Part shown: positions 10,773 through 22,489 of the stretch, one piece after another
How the letters are laid out: every line of letters begins with the position of its first letter
Numbering within the stretch: the first letter of the stretch is position 1
DNA from: Circinella umbellata
Taxonomy: Eukaryota > Mucoromycota > Mucoromycetes > Mucorales > Lichtheimiaceae
Length of the DNA: 64,000 bases
Reading direction: 5' to 3'
Assembly: GCA_025093555.1 (NCBI GenBank)
Contig: JAIWNF010000002.1
Coordinates: forward strand, 868,001 to 932,000
The notes under the pieces: model-generated
The model's database searches: none
Seen by the model: the letters and a program-made list of their open reading frames with translations, nothing else
Told to the model about the DNA's origin: nothing
Made by a program: the position numbers and the translations under genes

Positions 10773-13096
10773 ATGAGTTCTCTATGGTATGTTTCTATTA
10801 GAAGATTTCTAAAGTCTTCTTTTATAATTGCTCGGACTAATCCCAACCCCTTCCTTGTTTAAGGGATCCAATTGAGTTCATGCAGCAGAACTTCAAAGAC
10901 GACAACGTTGTGGAGTCTTTCTTTAAAAAAGGTGCTTATGCTGCCAATCAGAAGGAAAGGGCAGAACAAGATTTTATTCAAGCAGTGATCCATTGTGGGG
11001 ACGCAAAAAACGAAATGAATGAAGACGTTTTCAATTGGGCTAATGATATGATCATCAAGGACCGTTTCAGGGTATGCATCTTTTCCTTTTTCTATCAACC
11101 TATAAATTCATTATTGTATCTGAAAATCAATAACTGTACATTCATAGTGCCTTGATGGATATGAAGAATTCTGGGGCTCACTTGCTATAGTAGAAAAGGT
11201 GGTTGAAAAGGTGGGGAGATCTGCGTTAAAATCCGCAATTCCTTGTTCATCACAACCACAAGAATCGATTCGCCGAAGCCCGATAAAAAGAAAGTCGCCC
11301 GTTACATATGCAGATAGCGGCAGAAAACCAAGAAAATTAACAGAAAAGGTAATATGAATTATTTAATTTGACAACTTGTTACTCTTCGTATTACTGTGAG
11401 TTTCTAATATAACTTTATCAGAAGAAATCGGAGGATCATAGCGAGGTGGATAGCATGGTCTCTTTGAGGATCTTTTTAAATGAACGATCCCAATGTGAAC
11501 CAGAAAATGACAAGGGAAACATATTTTAAAAGGTACGATGACGATCATGGTTTTGTGTGCATCAGTCTTACTCTGCAAATTACAACACGTTTAATAACTT
11601 TATAGCTTGAACGAAAATGGCGTAATGGATGTATCAGACAGATCTGCTGGAAGTCAAATGGCAGCACTCACACCGAATTCGGTTGTATTCATTGAATCAA
11701 ATTTCATTTCTGATCAACCATAATCATTATCAGCCACCACTACAGCAGTAACATCACGAGAACGATTCAAGTCGTTGGGCACTGTATTGGTACGTAAATC
11801 TTTTTTATTCCTTTTTATTCTTTTTGTTGCATGATTGATATATGTACTGAAAGGATACTCGCCATTCAAATCGTTTTTCTTTGTCTCTTTTTTCTTTTTT
11901 TTTTTTGGAACAGGATGTTTTAAAGACAAAGAATGTAAAGACTGCCTTGAGAGAAGTATATACCCAATTAAGAAATGTGAAAGGCATGGAACGTAGTATC
12001 CAAAAAATACTTGAAATAATGTAATATCATTTTCCAATTATGCATAGTGTTCAGATACATAACAAAAAGTGCTTACATTTGAATACGCCGGGTGCTTACC
12101 TATTTTAGGTTGGAGCGACACCAATATGACGAGTGTGTTTTCAATGGCGGGCAGCTGAGCAACTTGTCCGAATGGGATTACATAATCAAATACTGGTCCC
12201 CCATCATTGAACAAATTTTCCTTGGTTCTTTGATTCGACCTCACTGGTAACTCTACTATTTAATGAATGTCAGGGATGCACAGGGTATATAATAAACTCA
12301 CATTGTGCTATAATATAATAGGGGTGATACGATTCCTTCGTCGTTAAAAATCAATCGATCTCATAGCAAAAAAGGCCGCATCAAGATGGACCTGCGCCTA
12401 CTTTGTGTTGGATCAAGTGAAGTAGATGCTGCTGCTGGAGAGGTTGGCAAACGCGCGACTGTTACTAAATACTATCATGATCGGATGAAGCTGGCTGTTG
12501 GTGCCAAAAGCCAACTGAATCAGCCGATTTCCAAGTATAAGTTATCCACCATTGAAGCAACAAAATTGAAAATATGTACAATACAAATTTTAGGTAGCCG
12601 GATTTTTTATATGTGTTACGATATATATGGACCATTAAAGACTTATCTACTTTATCACTTACCAACAAATCAGGAACAGAGGCGGAGCTCTCCATATTTC
12701 GGTTGGTTGGAAAAGGAGTGTATGTTTTTGAAAAAACGTGTGGCTTCCAACTCCCCATTGCACTTGAAACATTCGTACCAACAATGGAACGCCTTATTGC
12801 CTCTATGATGTTATTGAATGTAATTATGATGTTGAAGTATTGTATCCGTGATGAGATGGCATTGATTCTATTAATTGTTTGATTACACTAATCGGGGATG
12901 CTTATTTTATTAGGACTACTGCTATACGTTATGTACTCGTTGTATATACTATGATAAGCAATCTGCATCAACAGGCAAAACAGCAAACAAAACAAGTATG
13001 GATATGATTCGATGTCCCAAAGAAGGAGATGTTGATGAAATCAGAGCGTTGGACTGGACAACAAAAGTCAAATTAACTAATGTGACGGATGAATAG
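10773..13096 (+). pseudogene. Decayed multi-exon gene of a Mucorales-type multicopy family, D...ExK motif
   Basis: A consistent exon chain can be built: 10773-10786 (MSSL + W), 10864-11071 (DPIEFMQQNFKDD...), 11148-11348, about 11382-11531, about 11605-11790, about 11913-12016, 12110-12240, about 12321-12593, 12674-12863 or so, and 12914-13096 ending TAG. Most junctions keep phase. Two lesions break it: a TAA with a phase mismatch near 11525, and an in-frame TAA at about 11720 where CAA is plausible. Conserved-looking blocks are 'ERAEQDF..AVIHC', 'AGSQMAALTPNS', 'SEWDYIIKYWSPIIEQIF' and 'KMDLRLLC....AAAGEVGK'. The last could be a PD-(D/E)XK-type nuclease core (Asp at 12389, Glu at 12440). I recall similar multicopy proteins in Mucorales but know no name or function for them. 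Confidence 0.65.
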
Positions 13097-16000
13097 GAGT
13101 CTTCCTTTCCTTTACCAATAAGCACTATACAACATGAATAGAACAGAACAGAACAGAACAACGCAGAACAGGGCAACGCAGAACAAAACCAAGAAAACAA
13201 AACCAAGAAAACAAGAAAACAAGTTCACAACTATTTCGTAACTCAAATATATTCATAATAAAATTGATACTACTGATAGCAAATCTCTGCTATGATTGCT
13301 ATTTCATTCTTCCATGTTATAACTATCTCATAGTTTAAAGTGTCAGAATACGTAGATTACTAAACACGTATAAAAGTACTCCACACAGTGATATTTCGTT
13401 GAATATATAACGTCAATGGTTTCATGAGGACATTGCTAGATAACGAATAATAAATTTCAAACATATATATAGCTGTAACATAGGACTTATCATAGTTATC
13501 ATATCATAAATAAATATTCAAACTATAAAAACAATGGTAGATACTATCCATGGTATCGTGTTACTGATTGACTGTAATAAATTTTTCTTTTGTATGCAAC
13601 GTAAATTTATGGTGCATAAATTACTTGTTTACATCGTAAATCGATAACAATATAAATCTGCTGCATCATTTTAGGATAAATTAATCTAAAGAATATAAAT
13701 TCAATAGAATACAATAATCTCTTTACCTTGATATCGTTTTATTCATTATAATAAAAGAGTTAGTCAATTCTCACCAGACTTATTTTCTCTTACAAATTTT
13801 TTCGTACCTTTATCTCCATTCCCCATTCATATGACAGTACCCTTATAGTGTAAAATAGCTATGAAAAAAATCACGTTTGTAGCATCCCCATAATATTAAT
13901 GCCAGCTTTTTCTAACTAATAGATAAAGTAGCGGTAAGGACCGAGACACCTGTATAACATATATATAGTATAAGCCCCAACGATAAGAACAGCTGTATCT
14001 CTATCCTTGAAGTAATGAATCGTTTGCAATATACATTGCTTTTTTTCTTTTTCACAAATAACAGAGCTGCAATAAATCTTTATATTTTTATCCATCAAAA
14101 TAAATGGTTCTCGCCTTGATTCGATGGTATTTCTATCTTTAACATAATAATCTGCTTTCTTTGGATTACTGATTTATGTACTATGTTCCTATGTCGAGTA
14201 TTTTATTGTCATGCTGATCTTATTTAATTTCAATGATATAATTTGTGTCCGTCACGCCATTTACATGAGATAGCACTCTAGAAAACATAAAGTTGATTCT
14301 TTATGATGATATACCTTTATCATAGGCATTTATCCCTTCTTATTTTCAAATAAAAAATAAATAATTGAATAGCTTTGAAAAATAAGCAAGTTGTTTTAGT
14401 TTTGCTGTATTGCTTTCCGATCATGGATAAAAAATCAGACAGCTATATACAAACGGATATTATTGACTTCGTTCCAGCTGTTATTATGATAGATCTGTCA
14501 CTGAAAATAAACTGTCAAATACGACATGATTTGCTCAGTGAAAAACATCCGTGATCGCAATAATGTACGAAATTACATTTGATAAAATTGATATATATTT
14601 CTTTCTTTCTTACGATTTGCATTTGTATGCCCAAGAAAATGCGTTACCGTTTTTGGAATAGTCCTATTTATTGTATGTTTTATTTCCGGTTGTAAAGATA
14701 AAGCAGCATATGACTCTTTTCGCACGTTAGAAGCGAATAAATAAACACCTAACGTCATCATAATAATTATATATATTTCTGTTCATGAAAAAAAAAAATA
14801 AGAGCAAAGAGGAACAACATTTCAGGACAAGTAGTATTTAGTTAACGGAAAACATCATGACTCAATCGTTCTTTTCACTAAATCTGGATCGGTGCTGCCA
14901 TCTTAAATAGGAACGAACTAGGAAATATAATCAGCGCATTTAAAATAAAAGTTGCTACGTGCAATGACATGTCATACTTTAATCGAGTTATGGAAAACTA
15001 TTATTGAACGGACACCGGTGGTCAATAAATTTCATCCACTGGGTTGGATAAGGAAACACAGAACTTGGTAATTATATTTGTGAGTAGCACCAGGGAGGTC
15101 AAATACGTGGGTATGAGCATGGTTGAGGGGGGGGGGGTTTCATAATTATAGCATTTTGACTGAATGGATAACTATGTCGCTAATGACATCAGTAACTTTT
15201 TAATTTGACACCGACTGATTATACGAAGATACAGATTTAATAAACGATACAACTTGGCAGCGGATATCAATTCAACTATGTTGTCCCGATCGTTTCATTA
15301 ACAAGGATGGGATTGGAAGTTTAAATAGATCAGTATACTGTATGAACTGTACTAGGATGGGTGTATCTGGTAAGCCATTGATGGGTAAGATACTGAAAAT
15401 ACGGGAAAGCTCATATTGAGACGAAATATCTCTCGGATAAAATGTAACCATGGTGATGGTGATGACCGGAAGCGTTAATAGTGTGAAAGGAAATAGACTT
15501 CAGTAGTGTTCTTTGTGGAAGAAAAATTATTTTATGTTATAAAAAATAAAAAAGCTATTATTATCAGACCTTATTATTCTCGTACTTGTTAATTGCCATA
15601 TTTTATCATAATCATTTAGAACATGATATATTTTTGAAAAAATGAAATCAAGAAAAGATACTGGATAAAAGTCAATAGTTGCATGCCATCTAAAATGAGA
15701 ATATCCTTTACTTTTTCGAACACATGGAAGACACTACTGTACATATATACCAAATAGGGTGGGCGGGGGACAATTATACATCTTCCATTACATGTAATCA
15801 TATAAAAAAATTAGTATGCCATATTGATTTAGCGAAAAAATATACGTATTACGATGAAAAATTATTGTTTTAATTTAATGTCTCCTTTGAACACAGCGTC
15901 AGGTCGGACATATTTGTTCGAGACGGTTCTTAAATGCTTAAAGATAAAGAAAAAACCCTGTTGAGATACAGCGAAAAGGTAGAGAGAAAAGGGAAAAGTA

Positions 16001-16383
16001 CATATATAGAAAGAATTCTTGGTAATATACGTATTACACGACTTTGCATCCAATTACGGACACGAGGGGTCGAACCTTATGTCCCTTTTTATAAAGAGTA
16101 AGGCAAATAACTCTGATGATAGTATCTAGACTACCTATATCAAATGAATCTTTTTCCTATTCTCCAAAAACACGTTCCTGTTGGTGAACAATATTTAATC
16201 CAAGTGTTAAAATTTAGATGGTCAAGTGTCGACTAATTCATGTTCTATGTGTAAACAATTGAATTTCCTCATGACGAATGATATATGGTCACTGACTAAT
16301 AAAATTACCTGTTTATTAACTGATAAGTATTTGGGGAGCAGTGTACGGCTGTCCCTATGCCGAGCGGATTATCTGCATTTTCA
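13097..16383. other. Gene-free AT-rich spacer, right part
   Basis: 3.3 kb with no supportable coding exon on either strand. A short direct-repeat tract of agaacag/acagaac units lies at about 13138-13215, next to the end of the preceding pseudogene. There is a run of 11 G at about 15127-15137. The segment ends where the right arm of the inverted repeat begins. Confidence 0.5.
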
Positions 16384-16538
16384 AAAATATGACTTGACCT
16401 CCCATGTCGGTAATTCGGTGCAATTCTTTTTCACCCCGTCCATGAGAACGGAGCTTTTCTTTTCCAAGTACTCCACAAAAAAGTAAAACCATCAACATTA
16501 CAAGCATTTTATTTTACGCACATCTCATGCGGTATGGC

Positions 16539-17882
16539 TTTGGGTGCTTCCGGGCTTAGGTTTAGCGGACGCAGGTCTAGTAGGCGGCTTTTTTTTTTTT
16601 GAAAGCGGTACCTATATCATAAAGTCATTCTTTCTTTCTTCGTTTCTGTAATCCAGAGGCAAAGCTTCAAACGTTCGTTCCATTGAACGTCGACATTGAC
16701 CTAGACCGACTGTCGATGCCTAGTGCATACGTTTGCTGCCGTTGTCTTTTATGAACTCACTGGATCGTTGAATAATAGGCAAGTAACCATACTGTAATTT
16801 GTGGCTAGGGTCATCTTTATTGCTAGACTTGTAATTTTATAATTTGCTAACTTTTGTTATTTCTTCTGTTGACCATCTTAAGTTCTGGACAAAACTGTAA
16901 GGGGGGTATGGCTTTGGGTGCTTCCGGGCTTAGGCTTAGCGGACGCAGGTCTAGTAGGCGGCTTTCTTTTTATTTGAAAGCGGTACCTATATCATAAAGT
17001 CATTCTTTCTTTCTTCGTTTCTGTAATCCAGAGGCAAAGCTTCAAACGTTCGTTCCATTGAACGTCGACATTGACCTAGACCGACTGTCGATGCCTAGTG
17101 CATACGTTTGCTGCCGTTGTCTTTTATGAACTCACTGGATCGTTGAATAATAGGCAAGTAACCATACTGTAATTTGTGGCTAGGGTCATCTTTATTGCTA
17201 GACTTGTAATTTTATAATTTGCTAACTTTTTTTATTCCTTCTGTTGACCATCTTAAGTTCTGGACAAAACTGTAAGGGGGGTATGGCTTTGGGTGCTTCC
17301 GGGCTTAGGCTTAGCGGACGCAGGTCTAGTAGGCGGCTTTTTTTATTTGAAAGCGGTACCTATTTATAAAGTCATTCTTTCTTTCTTCGTTTCTGTAATC
17401 CAGAGTCAAAGCTTCAAACGTTCGTTCCATTGAACGTCGACATTGACCTAGACCGACTGTCGATGCCTAGTGCATACGTTTGCTGCCGTTGTCTTTTATG
17501 AACTCACTGGATCGTTGAATAATAGGCAAGTAACCATACTGTAATTTGTGGCTAGGGTCATCTTTATTGCTAGACTTGTAATTTTATAATTTGCTAACTT
17601 TTGTTATTTCTTCTGTTGACCATCTTAAGTTCTGGACAAAACTGTAAGGGGGGTATGGCTTTGGGTGCTTCCGGGCTTAGGCTTAGCGGACGCAGGTCTA
17701 GTAGGCGGCTTTCTTTTTATTTGAAAGCGGTACCTATATCATAAAGTCATTCTTTCTTTCTTCGTTTCTGTAATCCAGAGGCAAAGCTTCAAACGTTCGT
17801 TCCATTGAACGTCGACATTGACCTAGACCGACTGTCCATGCCTAGTGCATACGTTTGCTGCCTTTGTCTTTATGACTTTACT
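16539..17882. repeat. ~375 bp tandem array, about 3.6 copies (right arm)
   Basis: Mirror of the array at 6265-7606, with the same number, order and length variants of units. This includes the unit with the shortened 'tatttataaag' segment (about 17363 here, about 7155 in the left arm). Shared unit-specific variants show that the whole array was copied as a block and has not expanded or contracted since. Confidence 0.92.
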
Positions 17883-19094
17883 GGGTTATTGAAGGCAATG
17901 CAAGTTTTTACTTTGTTGCTAATATGTAACTGTTCTATTATCGCCAGCAAGAAAATCGAAAAACGACAATTTGCAACAATCACAGAGGCTTACTTTGTCC
18001 ACCGGCAGCGGCTCCGCTTTGCATCTGGTATCCTCTTCCCTTGTTGTTTGAATGATGAAGACGACCTGGTTTTTTTTTTAAATGTTTCTATTTCTTTTAC
18101 CAAGTCTCAATACTACTGTTGAAACCAGATTTTTTTTTATTCACAAATATCATACTAGACTTTGAAATATTAAATCTTATATGTGATTTCATTTCGCTTA
18201 GCTTTTATGTAAAAGAACTACCCTTTGCGCGGTTGTTTTTGTTATTGCAATAAAAAATAAATATGGTTAATACTCAATACATTTGTTCTTTAGATAAATA
18301 CAGCCTTGACAATAATGGAATATAGCAAGTACATTTGTTTGTTATATACAGTAGATCAAGGGGGATATAAACAGAGATTATTTATTGGGATATTTAGGAT
18401 CATGTGTTCTATCCATCTTGAGCTATTTCTCATGGACATTCTCATTGCAAAAATGAGTTTAAACGTGTTGCTTGCTTTGAAATCGACAGCAAGATATATA
18501 TATATATATGTAGTACGATACACGAAGTATAGAGCAGCTTATTGAGCTATAGCATGACGGCGTGCTTGCTTTTTTCCTCAAACGGTTATTGATTTCTCAT
18601 AATAATAAATGATATCAAGAGGACCAAATAAAAAAGTAATGATTGAAGGAAATGTATAGCTGGAGCATTGATATCACACTCAAAGAGTATTGATAAATTA
18701 CTGTTTCTTCTATATATATATGTATAGTGAAATACTGATAGTAATTTCTATATATCAGATGCATAAATGTACTACAGTATTCAGCAATTTTTGTATACGC
18801 AATGATGAACAAGTTGAGACTGTTACTTTTTTAAACTAAGTCGCATTATTGGGCGAGGATAACATGAGTGAGGCGTGAACTTCCAATAAAAAAAGGTTTT
18901 GACGATCTATGTCTGTCAATGAAAATACACTTTGATCACGTGTGTAACAATTGAGAAAATAGGTACAGTGGTACTTTTTGCTGGTGGCCTTTAGAACTAG
19001 AAACTACTCTGGCTTTAAATTAAACATTCAGTTGCTGCATGATAAGCGTTCCATCTTGTCAAAAGACTCCTATTACCATATAATATAACTCAAT

Positions 19095-19904
19095 ATGATT
19101 CCAACAAAAAAACCAAACTCGAAAAAACCATTGCTTCCAAACGAAAAAGGTCCCCCCAGACCAAAAGGAACTAAGAATTCACCTATTCATAATGCAGGTC
19201 GTTCAAAAAACAAAATAAAATAAGTGGATGGGGTGACCCTCACCAACTCAACATACAAAATATGTTTCAGCGTGCTGCTGAGCAACCTACTTGTGCAGAT
19301 CAAGATGAATCAAACATGGTAATCTCTTGATCAATCTCCCCGTGCAAATTTACAGCAATCGAATGTAGAGATTCAAAATGAATCGGAATCTTCAAGCACA
19401 ATACTTCAGTCAACAATTGAGACTGAAGAACGTGTTATCTCACCACCTGCCGAAGAAGTAATGCTACTCAGTCAACTCATGGAAAATAGCAGCAAAGAAA
19501 ACATTGATAGCACTATCTCTACTACTGGACATAGTAGCTTGGTTTTGCATTGTATAATTATTCTAAAATATTTGTTGCTTAACACAAATGGGGGGTTTGA
19601 TCTACATGTGAGTGACATGACATCAGTTGCAGACACTAATAATAATATGAATATAACTATAGAAGTATGTGTACAACCGCCACCCATACAACCTCATCTT
19701 CCGCAAATTTATCCTCATGAGCATATATACTAACAAGCTCATTTACAACGTTCTTATCCACAACAAAACTATTCACAACACTAATACACCTATCCACAGC
19801 AGCAAATTTATTCACCACAACATCTTCCTCAACCACACCCTCCTCAACAACAAGTTTTTCCTTCTATTCAGCAACAAATTGTTTCAATCAATTGGTACCA
19901 GTAA
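19095..19904 (+). pseudogene. Decayed Gln/Pro-rich protein gene (right arm copy)
   Basis: Opens at 19095 with a basic Lys/Pro-rich N-terminus of 42 codons (MIPTKKPNSKKPLLPNEKG...). A frameshift near 19210 leads into 'SGWGDPHQLNIQNMFQRAA', and a second near 19325 leads into 'QSPRANLQQSNVEIQNESE' and an acidic stretch. A long frame then reads into 'PPPIQPHLPQIYPHEHIY'. Two in-frame TAA codons (19731 and about 19779) interrupt a Gln-rich tail that otherwise runs to 'SIQQQIVSINWYQ' and a stop at 19902. The family was not recognised; a disordered, Gln-rich regulatory protein is a guess from composition only. Confidence 0.45.
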
Positions 19905-20184
19905 TACAGAATTAAGAGTCGGTTTGCCTAAATATCGTCAAAAATCAGCATGCTCCTTGAGTGGCCATATTAACTGCAATGATAAATACGATCATCAATT
20001 ATGCAAAAACGATAATAACCAGTCATAAATATTCAAGCACTTCCATGCTACATCATATATACTCTAAATATAATTATATATTCTCAATTACTTTAATATC
20101 CTTTTTTATAAATAGTTACATCTCTTATTATTTTGTATCAAAAAAAATATGTTTTGGAATAAATTGCAAATATAAGATTGAAAA

Positions 20185-20211
20185 GTACCCTGAAGCTTCG
20201 CTTCAGAGTAC
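20185..20211. repeat. Hairpin-forming palindrome (right arm copy)
   Basis: Mirror copy of the hairpin at 3936-3962, with an identical stem and GAA loop. It lies about 280 bp past the end of the decayed Gln-rich gene on the same strand, so it could mark a former transcript end. Confidence 0.7.
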
Positions 20212-21074
20212 CTTTCCAAAAAAAATTAATTAATTAATTCCCTCTGCCTCAAACATGTTATCCAAGCCTTTTGTTTACGCGTCATGGCTTACAAAGGGCA
20301 ATCAGTGGTTTTTTTTAAATAAAGTGCAAAAGAATCCTTATGGATTTTAATAAAATCCGAAGAATTGAACATGATTTATTAAATACAAATGTGGGAGCTT
20401 CATTGATTTATGCAAAAAGCTTTTTTTTTGAAAGATGCAGATTTATAAAGAGGACCGGAAACACAGAAGGGTGTGGAAGGGAGGGTGTAGAAGAACAGGT
20501 CCTAGCTAAAAACTACTATTCAAGTAGCTGGTTGTTTTCATATTACAGTGTTCAGAGGACGTTGATGTTTAGTTTGACCACCTAACTTGATGACTGAGCA
20601 AAAACAACTCGACAAAAAAGTATTAACTTTTACAAGGACCATTTGAATTCCATACGGAAAAAAACCAAGCTACTATATACTAGCAAACGATGGGTATTCT
20701 GCGAGTCAGTCTTTTGTGCGTTTTTGAGGTGTTGCCAGGTACATCTGACCACTGTTGTACTGGTCCTACCATCTCTGTCACATGCCTTAACTTTTGTGTC
20801 ATTGTGTTATCCATATTGCTGTAATATATTTTAAAACATCAAAAGTTTAATAAAGCTGCATTTGTTTCCTTATTTCTTCAACTTAAGAAATGTTCATCTT
20901 TGTTTTATTAAACAAAAATACAGCGGAGTGTGCCTAAACAAGATAATAAGATGTCAGCTTATGGCGATGGAAAATTTTGCTGCATGGGGAATCGTAGCGC
21001 TTTCTTTTCTACAGGATTTTAATGTTTATTATGTAAATAATGCAACATACTTATATAAGTGATTGATTTTAGCT

Positions 21075-21179
21075 TCTTATAGAAAGTATACGGATGAGTT
21101 CATAGTCGAACACATTGATACTATCCAAAACGTTACTTTAAGTGTAGCAGGAGCTGCTCGTGAAGAAGGAATGTTGTAG
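21075..21179 (+). pseudogene. Short coding-like relic at the outer edge of the right arm
   Basis: A 34-codon open stretch, SYRKYTDEFIVEHIDTIQN... ending GAAREEGML and TAG. The diverged left-arm copy (about 2968-3072, minus strand) keeps the same frame and stop with a few replacements (IDAIQN, SAAGAAREERML). This looks like a fragment of a real protein, perhaps a final exon or the N-terminal region of a transposase. The family was not recognised. Confidence 0.3.
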
Positions 21180-21212
21180 CTTTTATTTAAATCTTCTATA
21201 CTTATGATGTAT

Positions 21213-22489
21213 CACCAAAGAAATAAAATATTATACGAAGCTCGATGGTGGATTGTAAACTACCAAATTATAATTTACTGTACGTCATTATCGTATGATC
21301 AATACGCAAAAATATATAACCAAGACGCAAAGCTTTAATTCATCATGCGCCAAATTGATAATACTTCTACGCGAAATATCATAAAAATTGCCAACGCCAA
21401 AATGAAAAAACCGTCGCACCAAGTTTCCGCCAATGGGATAATCACCCTAGCGAGATTTCATAGATTATCACTCATATTTACAAAGCATGCATTTTCATTC
21501 ATATTCATATGTACGTAGATATTTTTTTTATATCATTGAGAGTCATACATTGTCATTCAGATTCGTTAATTTTTGTAATAGAGATTCATGGATTTATTTC
21601 CATGAAAATGAATTGTTGTCTTTTTTTATGCATATTTATGGAGAAGCATGGCATTTCATAGCCTATAAATTATATTTATAAAGAATTAGGCAATTGCATG
21701 CAATTTTTAGCCGTGGTGATTAGTGCCTACTTGTGATATATAATTTTTTGACGATATTTCTCTTATTCACAAACCAACACAATAGCCCATTACTATTCTG
21801 CTTATATTCTTCTGCGATTCTTTTTTAGTTATCTTCTGAAAACAATTCTCGTACGTAACTTGTCTTTTAATAGGTTTCGTATTCGGGCATTGGAAGATCT
21901 CAGCTTTGGGTTAATTTTTCAAATATGAATGGACATATGTTTTGCTCCAACTGTCCAACTTTTTTGTGTACCTTGAACACTGATCAAAAGATTTATTTTT
22001 GTATATGGTTATCTTCTAATGTAAATAAAAAAAAGTCCCATTTTAAATTAATGCCAGTAAGATTCATTGTCCCGCCGCCGGTGATAGTTAAGTGTTAAGT
22101 TTTTGTAGCTACAACTATCATGATAGTTTAGGAGATATTGAGCAGAATCAAAGAAGTTAGCTGCTTTGATCTCTTTATAATAATTTATTATTGGGCTGTT
22201 TGAAGTAAGCAGGATAATGTTTAAAATGCTCGTCAGCTCTTATTAATAGTGTTGTTATTGTTTGAATTAAAGAAATACCCGGCCAAATGACATCTACTCA
22301 TTTTTCAATTGATATTTCTATAAAAAGATAAACTGTGCTATGAGTTTAATTATTAAACAATATACAAAGGCTAGTTTTAATCCGTAAGAGTTATCATAAG
22401 ATGAAAAAATAATTAGAAGAATATTAAAGAGCACAGTATTTTATTTGATTATCAAAAAAACAAGTAAAAAAGTTATATATATTTATTCT
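21213..22489. other. Intergenic, right of the inverted repeat
   Basis: AT-rich, no supportable gene. Contains the 3' flank of the minus-strand membrane protein gene that ends at 22490. Confidence 0.5.

Larger units (their letters stand above)
16384..21212. repeat. Right arm of the giant inverted repeat (~4.83 kb)
   Basis: Reverse complement of 2935-7761. Inner homology begins at 16384 opposite 7761 and outer homology fades at 21212 opposite 2935. The central ~4.4 kb differs from the left arm at only a few bases. Examples are CACGTG at 18938 against CACATG in the left arm, a C/G change at 17837, and several changes around 17230 inside one tandem unit. The outer part, from about 20860 to 21212, has many substitutions plus 1-3 bp indels. 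No target-site duplication was found outside the two arms. Confidence 0.95.

Noticed and set aside
16055..16090. tRNA-like B box (GGTTCGACCCC on the minus strand)
   Set aside because: The flanks do not form a full T arm plus acceptor stem and no A box or anticodon arm was found at the right distance.
17805..18122. 105-residue frame at the array edge, duplicated in the left arm (6025-6342)
   Set aside because: It starts inside the tandem unit, has no recognisable domain, and its conservation is explained by overall arm identity.
2921..21225. Target-site duplication flanking the whole inverted repeat
   Set aside because: Bases next to 2935 and 21212 (ataga and caccaa) do not repeat, so transposition of the full 18 kb unit is not supported by this evidence.
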